In this document: piece after piece, positions 8,510 to 16,069 of the stretch
Numbering within the stretch: the stretch's first letter is position 1
How the letters are laid out: every line of letters begins with the position of its first letter
From: Sphingomonas_L flavalba_A
GTDB taxonomy: Bacteria; Pseudomonadota; Alphaproteobacteria; Sphingomonadales; Sphingomonadaceae
DNA length: 64,000 nt
Direction: 5' to 3'
Assembly: GCF_047553045.1 (NCBI RefSeq)
Contig: NZ_CP180208.1
Location: 2,170,001 to 2,234,000 of the forward strand
Made by a program: the position numbers and the translations under genes
The notes under the pieces: model-generated
Databases searched by the model: none
What the model saw: only the letters and a program-made list of their open reading frames with translations
What the model was told of the DNA's origin: nothing

Positions 8510-8845
8510 TCAGCCGGAATAGCGGACCGAGATGACGGCGGCGAACGCCTCGCCGGTCAGCGCGTCGCCGGGGGCGTGGCCCGCCGCCTCGCGCATTAAT
8601 TCCAGGCAGTCGGCGATCCGCGCGCCGCGTTCGCCGGCGGCCAGCGCCGTCACCAGCGTGCCGGCAAGCTGGGCGAGCGGCAGCAGCCCGTGGGCCTGCG
8701 CCATGCCGCGCACCAGATCGACATTCTCGCAAAGCTGCGCCGGGCGGCGGCGGCGCATGTCGGCGGCAATGCCGTCTATCCGCGCACAGAGCAGCGCCCG
8801 CACATGGCGCATCGCTTCGGACTCCATCGCCTTTGTCACCGGCAT
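8510..8845 (-). CDS. Conserved-looking hypothetical protein, 111 aa
   Basis: This reading frame begins MPVTKAMESEAMRHVRALLC behind a G-rich stretch (GGGGGG) and has no membrane segments or signal peptide. It reads as all helical, with segments such as LAQLAGTLVTALAAGERGAR and ELMREAAG. I do not recognise the family. Its balanced composition makes it likelier to be real than the overlapping arginine-rich frame at 8391-8732. It is divergent from rpmG, about 170 bp away. Confidence 0.55.
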   Translation of the reverse strand: MPVTKAMESEAMRHVRALLCARIDGIAADMRRRRPAQLCENVDLVRGMAQAHGLLPLAQLAGTLVTALAAGERGARIADCLELMREAAGHAPGDALTGEAFAAVISVRYSG

Positions 8846-8962
8846 CGCCCCCCGCTGGATCAGCGACGCCGACTATCGCCCGACAATGCCTAACGCCGCG
8901 TTAACCGGCGGCAGCCCTTGACAACCGCGCCCGCGCCGCGCAATGGACCCGCCCTGAACGGG

Positions 8963-8990
8963 AGCGGCGGCGGCGCCGCTTTTATTTTTT
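8963..8990 (+). terminator. Intrinsic terminator in the leader of rpmG
   Basis: AGCGGCG (8963-8969) pairs perfectly with CGCCGCT (8974-8980) over a four-base loop, followed by TTTATTTTTT. It ends only 27 bases before the rpmG start. No plus-strand gene ends upstream, and a TTGACA (8918-8923) lies 39 bases before it. The structure therefore looks like a leader attenuator or the end of a very short transcript. Confidence 0.7.
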
Positions 8991-9017
8991 GCAGATAGTC
9001 ATTCGAGGGTACGGGTC

Positions 9018-9191
9018 ATGGCAAAGCCGACCACGGTCAAGATCAAGCTGGTAAGCACGGCCGACACCGGCTTTTACTACGTCACCAAGAAGAATCCGCG
9101 CAGCCCGAACACCACGGAAAAGCTGAGCTTTCGCAAGTATGACCCGGTCGTGCGCAAGCATGTCGAGTTCAAGGAAGCGAAGATCAAGTAA
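9018..9191 (+). CDS. rpmG: 50S ribosomal protein L33
   Basis: The 57-residue basic protein begins MAKPTTVKIKLVSTADTGFY and continues YVTKKNPRSPNTTEKLSFRK, a clear match to bacterial L33, a large-subunit protein near the tRNA exit site. It lacks the paired CxxC zinc motifs, so it is the zinc-independent form. The gene is flanked by terminators on both sides and so is probably a single-gene transcript. A GAGGG stretch lies about ten bases before the ATG. Confidence 0.97.
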   Translation: MAKPTTVKIKLVSTADTGFYYVTKKNPRSPNTTEKLSFRKYDPVVRKHVEFKEAKIK

Positions 9192-9216
9192 GCGATTCTT
9201 CGCCGAAAGATGCGCG

Positions 9217-9250
9217 GGCGGGCGGCGATGAGCGGCCCGCCTTTTCTTTT
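9217..9250 (+). terminator. Intrinsic terminator after rpmG
   Basis: GGCGGGC (9217-9223) pairs with GCCCGCC (9235-9241), followed by TTTTCTTTT. It lies between rpmG and the convergent divK. Confidence 0.85.
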
Positions 9251-9277
9251 GCGCGGCTTCTTTGCGCGGCGGCGCGG

Positions 9278-9640
9278 TCAGACCAGCGCGGCGACGGAGT
9301 CGACAAAGCGGGTGACCGAGATCGGTTTCGAGACATAGGCCTCGGCCCCGGCGCCACGGATGCGGTCTTCATCGCTGCGGGCGGCGTAGGCGGTGACCGC
9401 CATGATCGGGATCGCCTTCAGCACGGCGTCGGCCTTCAGCGTTTCGATCAGCTCCAGCCCGCTGACATGGGGAAGCTGGATATCCATGATCACCAGGTCC
9501 GGCGCAAAGGCGCGGGCACGTTCCACCGCCTCGCGCCCATCGCGCACCGGCTCGCATTCATAAGCGTGGGCGCGTAACAGGTCGCAGAACAGCTTGAGAT
9601 TGAGTTCATTGTCCTCGACAATGAGCACACGTTTGGTCAC
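9278..9640 (-). CDS. divK: Single-domain response regulator DivK
   Basis: The 120-residue protein consists only of a receiver domain. It has VLIVEDNELNLKLFCDLL at the N-terminus, the phosphorylation aspartate in LVIMDIQLP (Asp 53), the switch threonine in IMAVTAYA and the lysine in AYVSKPIS. These match DivK closely. DivK is phosphorylated by PleC/DivJ-type kinases and controls the CtrA cell-cycle pathway in alphaproteobacteria. The divergent DUF3572 gene, 52 bp away, is a typical neighbour of divK in the class. Confidence 0.93.
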   Translation of the reverse strand: MTKRVLIVEDNELNLKLFCDLLRAHAYECEPVRDGREAVERARAFAPDLVIMDIQLPHVSGLELIETLKADAVLKAIPIMAVTAYAARSDEDRIRGAGAEAYVSKPISVTRFVDSVAALV

Positions 9641-9692
9641 GCACCCCCCACAGCAACGGCCCTACGGCAACGGTTCGAGGACAGATTAGGCG

Positions 9693-9965
9693 ATGCGAGC
9701 GCGCGGCACAAACCCCCAGGACCCGACGGCGACCGGACTGGCCGCGCTGGCCTGGACGCTGGCCGAGCCGGACCGTGCCGCCCGGCTGCTGGCGCTGACC
9801 GGCCTGACCCCGGACGCCTTGCGGCAGCAGGCCGATGCGCCGGCGGTGCTCGCCGCCGTCCTTGCCTTTCTGGAAGCGCATGAGCCGGATCTGATCGACT
9901 GCGCCGGGGCGCTGGCGGTTCCGCCCGAAACGCTGGTCGCGGCGCGGGAAGCGCTGGAACGATGA
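9693..9965 (+). CDS. DUF3572 family protein
   Basis: The 90-residue protein has the pattern typical of DUF3572: ATGLAALAWTLAEPDRAARL, then LTGLTPDALRQQA, then FLEAHEPDLIDCA. It is small, helical, soluble and of unknown function. Its stop overlaps the start of the HAD gene by four bases (ATGA), implying coupled translation. Position next to divK is conserved in many alphaproteobacteria. Confidence 0.85.
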   Translation: MRARGTNPQDPTATGLAALAWTLAEPDRAARLLALTGLTPDALRQQADAPAVLAAVLAFLEAHEPDLIDCAGALAVPPETLVAAREALER

Positions 9966-10591
9966 GCCGGCCGCTGCTGATTTCCGATTGCGACGAGGTG
10001 CTGTTGCACATGATGTCGCATTTCACCGCCTGGCTGGGCGAGGCGCATGCGATCGATTTCATGCCGGACGGCGCCGACCTGTCCCGCGCGATGCGGCGGC
10101 GGGCGGACGGCGCGCTCCTCACCCGCGACGAGATATGGCCGCTGCTCGACGGCTTCTTCGTCACCGAAATGCAGCGGCAGACCGTCGTTCCCGGCGCGGT
10201 GGACGCGCTGGCCCGGCTGGCCGCCAGCGCCGACATCGTCATTCTGACCAACCTCGGCGACCACCATAACGCCCGGCGACGCGAGCAACTGGACGGGTTC
10301 GGCATCCGCCACCGGGTTGTCACCAACCAGGGCGGCAAGGGCGAGCCGGTCGCGACGCTGCTCGCCGAATACCAGCCGAGCGTTGCGGTGTTCGTCGACG
10401 ATCTGGCCCACCACCACCGATCCGTCGCGCGCCACGCCCCCGCCGTCCACCGGCTGCACATGATTTCCGAACCGACGCTGGCGGCGATGGTGCCGCCGGC
10501 GCCCGACGCCCATGCGCGGATCGACGGCTGGCCGGAGGCGGAAAGCTGGATCGCCGCGCGTTTCGCCGCCGGTGCGCCGGCCGGGGCTTGA
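9962..10591 (+). CDS. HAD-superfamily hydrolase
   Basis: The 209-residue protein begins with motif I as SDCDEVL (Asp 9 nucleophile, Asp 11 acid/base). It has ADIVILTNLGD as motif II, a lysine in NQGGKGEPV, and AVFVDDLAHHH as motif IV. The set is complete for a phosphatase-type HAD enzyme with a small helical cap. The substrate is unknown. It overlaps DUF3572 by four bases and leads into ridA after 33 bp, so it is probably part of one plus-strand operon (9693-12928). Confidence 0.85.
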   Translation: MSRPLLISDCDEVLLHMMSHFTAWLGEAHAIDFMPDGADLSRAMRRRADGALLTRDEIWPLLDGFFVTEMQRQTVVPGAVDALARLAASADIVILTNLGDHHNARRREQLDGFGIRHRVVTNQGGKGEPVATLLAEYQPSVAVFVDDLAHHHRSVARHAPAVHRLHMISEPTLAAMVPPAPDAHARIDGWPEAESWIAARFAAGAPAGA

Positions 10592-10624
10592 CCGGCGGCC
10601 GCGCCGGGTGTTTGAGCTAGCGCC

Positions 10625-11086
10625 ATGACCATCGACGAACGCCTTGCCGAACTGGGCCTGAAGCTGCCGAAGCCAGCCGCGCCCGTTGCCGCCTATGTCC
10701 CCGCCGTCGAGGCGAGCGGACTGCTCCATATTTCAGGCCAGTTGCCGTTTCGCGACGGCAACCTGATGACCGGCCGGCTGGGCGAGGATGTCGACATCGA
10801 TTTCGGGCGTGACGCCGCGCGCGCCTGCGGGCTGATGCTGGTCGCGCAGATGAAGGCCGCGCTTGGCGACCTCGACCGGGTGGCGCGGGTGGTGAAGCTG
10901 GGCGTGTTCGTCAACAGCGCCGGCCGGTTCACCGACCAGCCGAAGGTCGCGGACGGTGCATCGGCGCTGATGGTCGACATCTTCGGCGAGGTCGGCAAGC
11001 ACGCGCGCAGCGCGGTCGGCGTGCCGGTCCTGCCGCTGAACGCGGCGGTCGAGATCGATGCGGTTGTCGCCGTTCGCCCAGCCTGA
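10625..11086 (+). CDS. RidA family protein (YjgH/RidA-like deaminase)
   Basis: The 153-residue protein has the RidA/YjgF fold signature: LLHISGQLPFRDG, VLKLGVFVNSAGRFTDQ-like central motifs and AVGVPVLPLNAAVEIDAVVAV-type strand near the end. Classic RidA hydrolyses reactive enamine/imine intermediates from amino-acid metabolism. This longer subgroup has about 20 extra N-terminal residues and its substrate is less certain. The 3' end overlaps the next gene by 29 bases, a strong sign of operon organisation. Confidence 0.88.
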   Translation: MTIDERLAELGLKLPKPAAPVAAYVPAVEASGLLHISGQLPFRDGNLMTGRLGEDVDIDFGRDAARACGLMLVAQMKAALGDLDRVARVVKLGVFVNSAGRFTDQPKVADGASALMVDIFGEVGKHARSAVGVPVLPLNAAVEIDAVVAVRPA

Positions 11087-11798
11087 CCCGAGGCGGACCG
11101 CCTTCCTGAGAGCGCAGCCCTTCGCCCATCGCGGGCTGCATGGCGGCGCCGTCGTCGAGAACAGCCGCGCCGCCTGGGCCGGAGCGATCGCGCTGGGCCA
11201 CGGCATAGAATGCGACGTGCAGGCGGCGGCGGACGGCACCCCGTTCGTGTTCCACGACGACGATCTGGCGCGGCTGGCCGGGCGGCCGGAACGGGTGGCG
11301 GCGCTGGCCCCGGCGGCGCTGGACGCGATCCGCCTGACCGGCAGCGACGAGACGATCCCGCGCCTGACCGAAATGCTGGCGATCGTCGCCGGGCGGGTGC
11401 CGTTGCTGATCGAAATCAAGGCGGACGGCGGGCGGGTCGCGCAACTGTGCCTGGCGGTCCGCCACGCGCTGGAGGGCTATCGCGGGCCGGTGGCGGTGAT
11501 GTCGTTCAACCCGCTGGTCGGCCGCTGGTTCGCCCGCCACGCCGCCCGACTGACCCGCGGGCTGGTGGTCAGCGAGGAAGGCAAGCGCGGGTCGCGCGGC
11601 GCCGTCGAACGATGGCTGTCGCTATGGCAGGCGCGGGCCGATTTCCTGGCCTATGACGTGCGCGACCTGCCGTCGCGTTTTGCCGGGCGGTTCCGCGCGC
11701 GCGGATTACCGCTGCTGACCTGGACGGTACGCTCCGCCGCGGCGGAGGAGACGGCTGCCCGCTACGCCGACCGACCGATCTACGAACGCCATCCATGA
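11058..11798 (+). CDS. Glycerophosphodiester phosphodiesterase
   Basis: The 246-residue TIM-barrel enzyme shows the GDPD active-site set: AHRGLHGG (His 24, Arg 25), ENSRAAW, IECDVQ, FVFHDD, and LLIEIK. These residues bind the metal ion and cleave glycerophosphodiesters to glycerol-3-phosphate and an alcohol. No signal peptide is visible, so it is probably cytoplasmic and recycles phospholipid headgroups. The start lies inside the ridA 3' end, and the stop overlaps the next start by four bases. Confidence 0.92.
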   Translation: MRLSPFAQPDPRRTAFLRAQPFAHRGLHGGAVVENSRAAWAGAIALGHGIECDVQAAADGTPFVFHDDDLARLAGRPERVAALAPAALDAIRLTGSDETIPRLTEMLAIVAGRVPLLIEIKADGGRVAQLCLAVRHALEGYRGPVAVMSFNPLVGRWFARHAARLTRGLVVSEEGKRGSRGAVERWLSLWQARADFLAYDVRDLPSRFAGRFRARGLPLLTWTVRSAAAEETAARYADRPIYERHP

Positions 11799-12928
11799 CC
11801 GCCTACACCGCGCGGATCGGCGATGGCGTCGCCGGGTTCGACGCCGCCGAGTGGGATGTCTGCGCCGGCACCGCCAACCCGTTCGTCAGCCACGCCTTCC
11901 TGTCGATTCTGGAAGAATCGGGTAGCGTCGGTTCGCGCACTGGCTGGCAACCGTTGCCGATCGCGGTGAACGACGATGCCGGGCGGCTGGCCGGGGTGCT
12001 GCCCGCCTACGGCAAGAGCCACAGCCAGGGCGAATATGTGTTCGATCAGGGCTGGGCCGATGCCTATGCCCGCGCCGGTGGCGCCTATTACCCGAAACTG
12101 CAGATCGCGGTGCCGTTCTCGCCGGTGCCCGGCCCGCGGCTGCTGCTGCGCGACCCGGCGGCGGCACCGGCGCTGATCGCGGCGGCGGAAGCGGTGGTCG
12201 CCCGCCACGCCCTGTCGTCCGCCCACGCCACCTTCATCACGCCGGAGCAGGTGCCGCTGTTCGAGGCGGCGGGCTGGCTGATCCGCACCGACAGCCAGTT
12301 CCACTGGCAGAATGGCGGCTACCGCGATTTCGACGATTTCCTGACCGCCCTTGCCAGCCGCAAGCGCAAGGCGATCCGCAAGGAACGCGCCGCCGCCGTC
12401 GCCGGACTGGAGATCGTCCAGCTGAGCGGCGCGGAGATCGGCGAAGCGGACTGGGACGCGTTCTGGCAATTCTACCAGGACACCGGCGCGCGCAAATGGG
12501 GGCACCCCTATTTGACCCGCGCCTTCTTCTCTCTGCTCGGCGAGCGGATGGCGGACAAGGTGCTGCTGGTGTTCGCGCGGCGAGACGGGCGGCCGATCGC
12601 CGGGGCGCTGAACCTGATCGGCGCCGACACGCTCTACGGCCGTTACTGGGGCGCGGTGGAGGAGGTGCCGTTCCTCCATTTCGAGCTCTGCTATTATCAG
12701 GCGATCGACGCGGCGATCGCGCGCGGGCTGGCGCGGGTTGAGGCCGGGGCGCAGGGCGGACACAAGCTGGCGCGCGGCTATGCGCCGACGCCGACCTTTT
12801 CCGCCCATTTCATCGCCGACCCGAATTTCCGCGCGGCGGTGGCCGATTTCCTCGCGCGGGAACGGCAGGCGGTCGCCCGCGATATCGCCATGCTCGACAC
12901 GATGACGCCGTTCCGCAAGGCGGATTAG
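11795..12928 (+). CDS. FemAB-like / GNAT-fold acyltransferase (DUF482 family)
   Basis: The 377-residue protein fits the DUF482 FemAB-like family, with two GNAT-type halves. Recognisable parts are NPFVSHAFLSILEESG, YVFDQGWADAYARAGGAYYP, a basic stretch ASRKRKAIRKER, and YYQAIDAAIARGLARVEAGA with GGHKLARGY. Relatives are soluble acyltransferases thought to modify peptides or envelope precursors, but no substrate is established. It is the last gene of the run that starts at DUF3572. Confidence 0.85.
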   Translation: MTAYTARIGDGVAGFDAAEWDVCAGTANPFVSHAFLSILEESGSVGSRTGWQPLPIAVNDDAGRLAGVLPAYGKSHSQGEYVFDQGWADAYARAGGAYYPKLQIAVPFSPVPGPRLLLRDPAAAPALIAAAEAVVARHALSSAHATFITPEQVPLFEAAGWLIRTDSQFHWQNGGYRDFDDFLTALASRKRKAIRKERAAAVAGLEIVQLSGAEIGEADWDAFWQFYQDTGARKWGHPYLTRAFFSLLGERMADKVLLVFARRDGRPIAGALNLIGADTLYGRYWGAVEEVPFLHFELCYYQAIDAAIARGLARVEAGAQGGHKLARGYAPTPTFSAHFIADPNFRAAVADFLARERQAVARDIAMLDTMTPFRKAD

Positions 12929-12976
12929 CGGCAGGGCCGGCACGGTTCGGTAGCCGCCGCCGCCCGGCGGTGACGA

Positions 12977-13276
12977 TCAGGCGGCGCGGCGTTCGGGGCT
13001 GGTCGACAGCCAGGCCCGCGCCATTCGCTGAGCGGCGGCGATTTCGCGCGCGCTCATCTCACCGGCGATTTCAGCCCGGCATTGCTGGCCGCGATGGCTG
13101 CCCGCGAGCGCCGACAGGTTGAACCATTTATGCGCTTCGACCAGATCGACATCGACGCCGTCGGCGCCGGACGAATAGGCGATACCCAGATCGAAACAGG
13201 CATCGGCATTGCCGCGCGCCGCATCGACCAACCGGCTTTCAATCAGGAAAGCCGCACTTCGTGAACTGTTCCCCAC
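12977..13276 (-). CDS. Short Sel1-repeat protein
   Basis: The 99-residue protein starts with GTG behind GGGAAAAGG. It contains one and a half Sel1-like helical repeats: ARGNADACFDLGIAYSSGAD and DLVEAHKWFNLSALAGS. Sel1 repeats mediate protein contacts. Similar short Sel1 proteins occur in sphingomonads but have no assigned role. It is convergent with the FemAB-like gene, 48 bp away. No signal peptide is present. Confidence 0.75.
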   Translation of the reverse strand: MGNSSRSAAFLIESRLVDAARGNADACFDLGIAYSSGADGVDVDLVEAHKWFNLSALAGSHRGQQCRAEIAGEMSAREIAAAQRMARAWLSTSPERRAA

Positions 13277-13521
13277 TGGCCTTTTCCCCTCCAGAATGGA
13301 CAGAGCCAGACTATCGGCAGGGCATGGCTAAAAATCTGTTAACGCTGCCCGCTAGGGATAATTCCCGGTTTTATAGCGCAAAATCAGCGCATTGATTGAT
13401 TGCGCCAGACACAACGAGGCCGGCGGCCGGGTAACCGCCTGGTCCATTTTCGGGGCATCCGAATCGGCGGGGGCATGGGCGGCAGCCGGCACGCCGGGTC
13501 CCGGCGCCTCCGGGAACCGGC

Positions 13522-13986
13522 CTAGAACGCGTTTTCGAGGCGACGGATCAGGGTGCGGGCCGGGCTGGGCGGCGGGCGGTCGTCACGTTCGAGGCGGTGA
13601 ACGCGGTCATAGAGCGCCATGCTGGCAGCGATCAGCGCGGCGGCGGTAGCCGGCATCATCGCCAGCACGCCGGTTTCCGTCGTCGCGGCATGGCCGAGGC
13701 GGCCGCTGTCCGGGCGCAGGGCAGCCGGATCAATCTCCCCCGCCGCTTCCGCCTTGCGGTGGAGCAGCCAGGCGATGACGTGCATCAGCCGCGTCGTCAC
13801 CTTCAGCGATTCGCAGGCGAAGGTCACCCGGTCGAGCGGGGCGAGCCGGTCACGGTCGGCGCGGCCGGGTTCGTCGAAATAGCCGCGCGCCTCATCGGCC
13901 AGCAGCATCGCCTCGACATAGAGCGACTCGACCAGACGCGCCGTCATCCGCCCCCTGCCCCGCGCCATGTCGTACAATCCGTCCAT
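13522..13986 (-). CDS. DUF1465 family protein
   Basis: The region TARLVESLYVEAMLLADEAR followed by LKVTTRLMHVIAWLLHRKA is diagnostic of DUF1465, an alphaproteobacterial family of helical proteins of unknown function. Related genes have been tied to cell-cycle (CtrA) control, which would fit the nearby regulators, but that is inference. The start is uncertain: the frame is open to 14064, and ATGs at 13986 and 13947 are both possible; a G-rich run precedes the latter. It follows a DUF465 gene on the same strand. Confidence 0.78.
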   Translation of the reverse strand: MDGLYDMARGRGRMTARLVESLYVEAMLLADEARGYFDEPGRADRDRLAPLDRVTFACESLKVTTRLMHVIAWLLHRKAEAAGEIDPAALRPDSGRLGHAATTETGVLAMMPATAAALIAASMALYDRVHRLERDDRPPPSPARTLIRRLENAF

Positions 13987-14071
13987 ACCGTCGGCGTTGC
14001 CACAGCCGGCCGGGGCCAGCCAGAGCAAAACAGCGTAAATTCGGCGATTTACGATTAACGCCATCGGGCGG

Positions 14072-14275
14072 TCAGGCGATGATATCCGGGATCATCTGGT
14101 CTTCCAGCACGGCGATTTCGTCGCGCAGGCGCAGCTTGCGCTTCTTCAGCCGGGCGATGCGAAGCTGGTCGGGCAGCGGCTGTTCCGCCAGCGCGGCGAT
14201 CGCCGAATCGAGATCGCGATGCTCGATTCGCAGGATATTCAACCGCTGTGCCGCTTCCTCCGCCGTCATCTCCAT
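14072..14275 (-). CDS. DUF465 (YdcH-like) small helical protein
   Basis: The protein of about 67 residues reads EAAQRLNILRIEHRDLDSAI, then DQLRIARLKKRKLRLRDEIA, then LEDQMIPDIIA, the DUF465 pattern of two helices forming a small coiled coil. The function is unknown. Two close ATGs (14275 and 14269) follow GGGGG; a longer frame to 14317 lacks a ribosome site. It pairs with a second DUF465 gene on the opposite strand 174 bp away. Confidence 0.82.
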   Translation of the reverse strand: MEMTAEEAAQRLNILRIEHRDLDSAIAALAEQPLPDQLRIARLKKRKLRLRDEIAVLEDQMIPDIIA

Positions 14276-14449
14276 CCCCCGCATTGGCGGATGCCACGGT
14301 AGTTTGCCGCGGCCCACCGCTCAAGCCGCCGGGGGTTCGTCGCGCCGCGTGCCCCATGCCGCCGCATTCACCCAAAGCAGTACGAGACAGTTTACGAATT
14401 TCATGGTCTACTGGCCTGCCAAGACCGTCAGACCAAGGAGTGCTTTCGG

Positions 14450-14605
14450 ATGGAACAGGCGCATCTTTCCGCCCTCAACGTCAAGCATGCCGGGCTCGAT
14501 GCCAAAATCTCCAAGGAAATGAAACGCCCCTCGCCGGATCAGTCGCTGATCGCCCGGCTGAAGAAGCAGAAACTGAGAATCAAGGAAGCCATCGCCGGCC
14601 ACTGA
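14450..14605 (+). CDS. DUF465 (YdcH-like) small helical protein, second copy
   Basis: The 51-residue protein starts at ATG 14450, nine bases after AAGGAG. It reads LSALNVKHAGLDAKISKEMK, then DQSLIARLKKQKLRIKEAI, matching DUF465. It is divergent from the other DUF465 gene at 14072-14275, and the two share the C-terminal LIARLKKQKLR-type helix, so they look like an old duplication. The function is unknown. Confidence 0.85.
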   Translation: MEQAHLSALNVKHAGLDAKISKEMKRPSPDQSLIARLKKQKLRIKEAIAGH

Positions 14606-14627
14606 GCCGGACGGACGGCGGCGCCGG

Positions 14628-15023
14628 TCAGTCCCGGCGCAGCGGTTTTTGCCGCAGGTCGCGCCTGCCCGACACGGGCAGGCGGGCCGCCAGCGGATCG
14701 ATCAGCCGATCCAGTTCCAACCCGACACGATCGTTCCGCGCCCAGGCGACGCGGGCGCCGACGGTGCCGATGCCCCGGACATCGACGACCAGCCGCTGGT
14801 CGACCGCGACGGGGCGGTCGAGTTCGATCATCATGCCCCTTGTCGACAGGTTGCGGACGCGGGCCAGTTCCTCACCGCCTGTCGGCAGACCACGCACCCG
14901 CGCCAGCAGGTAGAGGCTGTCGCGCGCGTCGCCGCGCTGCTCGCACTCGGCCTGCTCCGGGAGGGCGCCCGGCTCTTCCGGTGAGTTGGTGCCGTCCGGC
15001 GATGGCGCGTCGGTTTCCGTCAT
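14628..15023 (-). CDS. PilZ domain protein
   Basis: The 131-residue protein has an acidic N-terminal tail and then a PilZ core with VRNLSTRGMMIELDRP, RLVVDVRGIGTVGARVAW and RNDRVGLEL. PilZ domains bind cyclic di-GMP through an RxxxR motif and a (D/N)xSxxG motif; NLSTRG fits the second (N-L-S-x-x-G), while the first (RGDAR) is less clear. Binding is therefore possible but unproven. The ATG at 15021-15023 after GGGGAC was preferred to an upstream TTG. It is a likely regulator of motility or surface properties. Confidence 0.8.
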   Translation of the reverse strand: MTETDAPSPDGTNSPEEPGALPEQAECEQRGDARDSLYLLARVRGLPTGGEELARVRNLSTRGMMIELDRPVAVDQRLVVDVRGIGTVGARVAWARNDRVGLELDRLIDPLAARLPVSGRRDLRQKPLRRD

Positions 15024-15083
15024 GTCCCCAGCCAGAACACTGTCCCCCCGCCGGGCCAAAGGCGGCGGGCGCCGCGGTGGCCG

Positions 15084-15542
15084 CTATTCGTCCCGCGACA
15101 CCTTTTCCTGGCGCTCGTGGTTCTCTTGCGCCTCGACGGTCATGGTTGCAATCGGTCGCGCTTCCAGTCTGGCGAGCGAGATCGGCTCGCCCGTTACCTC
15201 GCAATAGCCATATTCGCCGTCTTCGATGCGGCGCAGCGCGGCGTCGATCTTGGCGATCAGCTTGCGCTGGCGGTCGCGGGTGCGCAGTTCGATCGACCAG
15301 TCGGTCTCGCTCGACGCGCGATCGGTCACGTCGGGTTCGCGCAGCGAATCGGATTGCAGCTGGACCAGCGTGCCCTGCGCTTCCCGCAATATGTCGTTCT
15401 TCCAGCCGTTCAGCTTCGCGCGGAAATAGGCGAGCTGGCGCGGATTCATGAACGGTTCGTCGGGCGAGGGGCGATAGCTGTCGTCAAGGCCGTCCGCCGC
15501 GAAATCCGCAGGCGCATTCATGTCACTCGGCGCAGTCGCCAT
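15084..15542 (-). CDS. dksA: DksA-family RNA polymerase-binding regulator
   Basis: The 152-residue protein starts at the ATG at 15540-15542 behind GGAG. It contains MNPRQLAYFRAKLNGWKNDI, a coiled coil, and the C-terminal segment DGEYGYCEVTGEPISLARLE. The helix tip inserts into the RNA polymerase secondary channel and, with ppGpp, shifts transcription from ribosomal to stress genes. Only one of the four zinc cysteines of enterobacterial DksA remains (YGYCEVTGEP), as is usual in alphaproteobacterial DksA. The gene is divergent from a small CTERM-like gene. Confidence 0.92.
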   Translation of the reverse strand: MATAPSDMNAPADFAADGLDDSYRPSPDEPFMNPRQLAYFRAKLNGWKNDILREAQGTLVQLQSDSLREPDVTDRASSETDWSIELRTRDRQRKLIAKIDAALRRIEDGEYGYCEVTGEPISLARLEARPIATMTVEAQENHERQEKVSRDE

Positions 15543-15797
15543 ACACGTGTCTCCAAACACCCAATCCACGCCCGCCATCGCTGCGGGATCGCGAAGCCCA
15601 CTTCCCAGCGCGCCTATACCGGCGCGCCGGTGACCATACAAGCCACTGACATCCCTTCGCCTCCCGGAACGGGCCGCTGGTCATGCAAACCGCCGCAACA
15701 TGCCGGAATCGTGCCTGAATGGGACGTTTACTACGCCGTTTTCCCACGGCGCGGCGCTTTTCCGCGTCGACCGGGTGAAACAAAGGTTAACCCTGTC

Positions 15798-16016
15798 GTG
15801 GACGACCGCGCGCCGGCCGCATGGAAGGGCGAAGGCCACCGCAATTCCCGCGACGCCCGCCAGCTGGTCGACCAGCGGCCGGAGCAGCACGTCGACTGGG
15901 GGGCGTCGTCCGGCGAGCCGCCGACCGAGGTGCCGGCGCCGCCGATGCTGCTGCTGTTCGCCGCCGCCGCCGCCGCGCTGGTCGCCCGCCAACGCTACGC
16001 CGCGCGCCGGGGCTGA
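15798..16016 (+). CDS. Small protein with a VPAPP-type C-terminal sorting-like segment
   Basis: From a GTG at 15798 the frame encodes 72 residues. The first 45 are polar and charged (WKGEGHRNSRDARQLVDQRP), then comes PTEVPAPPMLLLFAAAAAAL and a basic end VARQRYAARRG. A short proline motif, one membrane helix and a terminal arginine cluster are the three parts of PEP-CTERM-like exosortase signals. No N-terminal signal peptide is visible, so the protein may simply be a tail-anchored membrane protein. The start is uncertain because the frame is open far upstream. It lies 53 bp before serS. Confidence 0.5.
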   Translation: MDDRAPAAWKGEGHRNSRDARQLVDQRPEQHVDWGASSGEPPTEVPAPPMLLLFAAAAAALVARQRYAARRG

Positions 16017-16069
16017 GCCGCCGGCCACAGGGTTGCGCGCGGCTTTGCGCCCGGCCATAGCCGGGGGCC

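Noticed and set aside
8391..8732. An arginine-rich minus-strand frame overlapping the 111-aa hypothetical gene
   Set aside because: Its composition is that of a shadow frame; the other frame is more balanced and has a plausible ribosome site.
11780..12943. A 387-codon minus-strand frame
   Set aside because: It mirrors the FemAB-like gene exactly on the opposite strand and has no recognisable motif.
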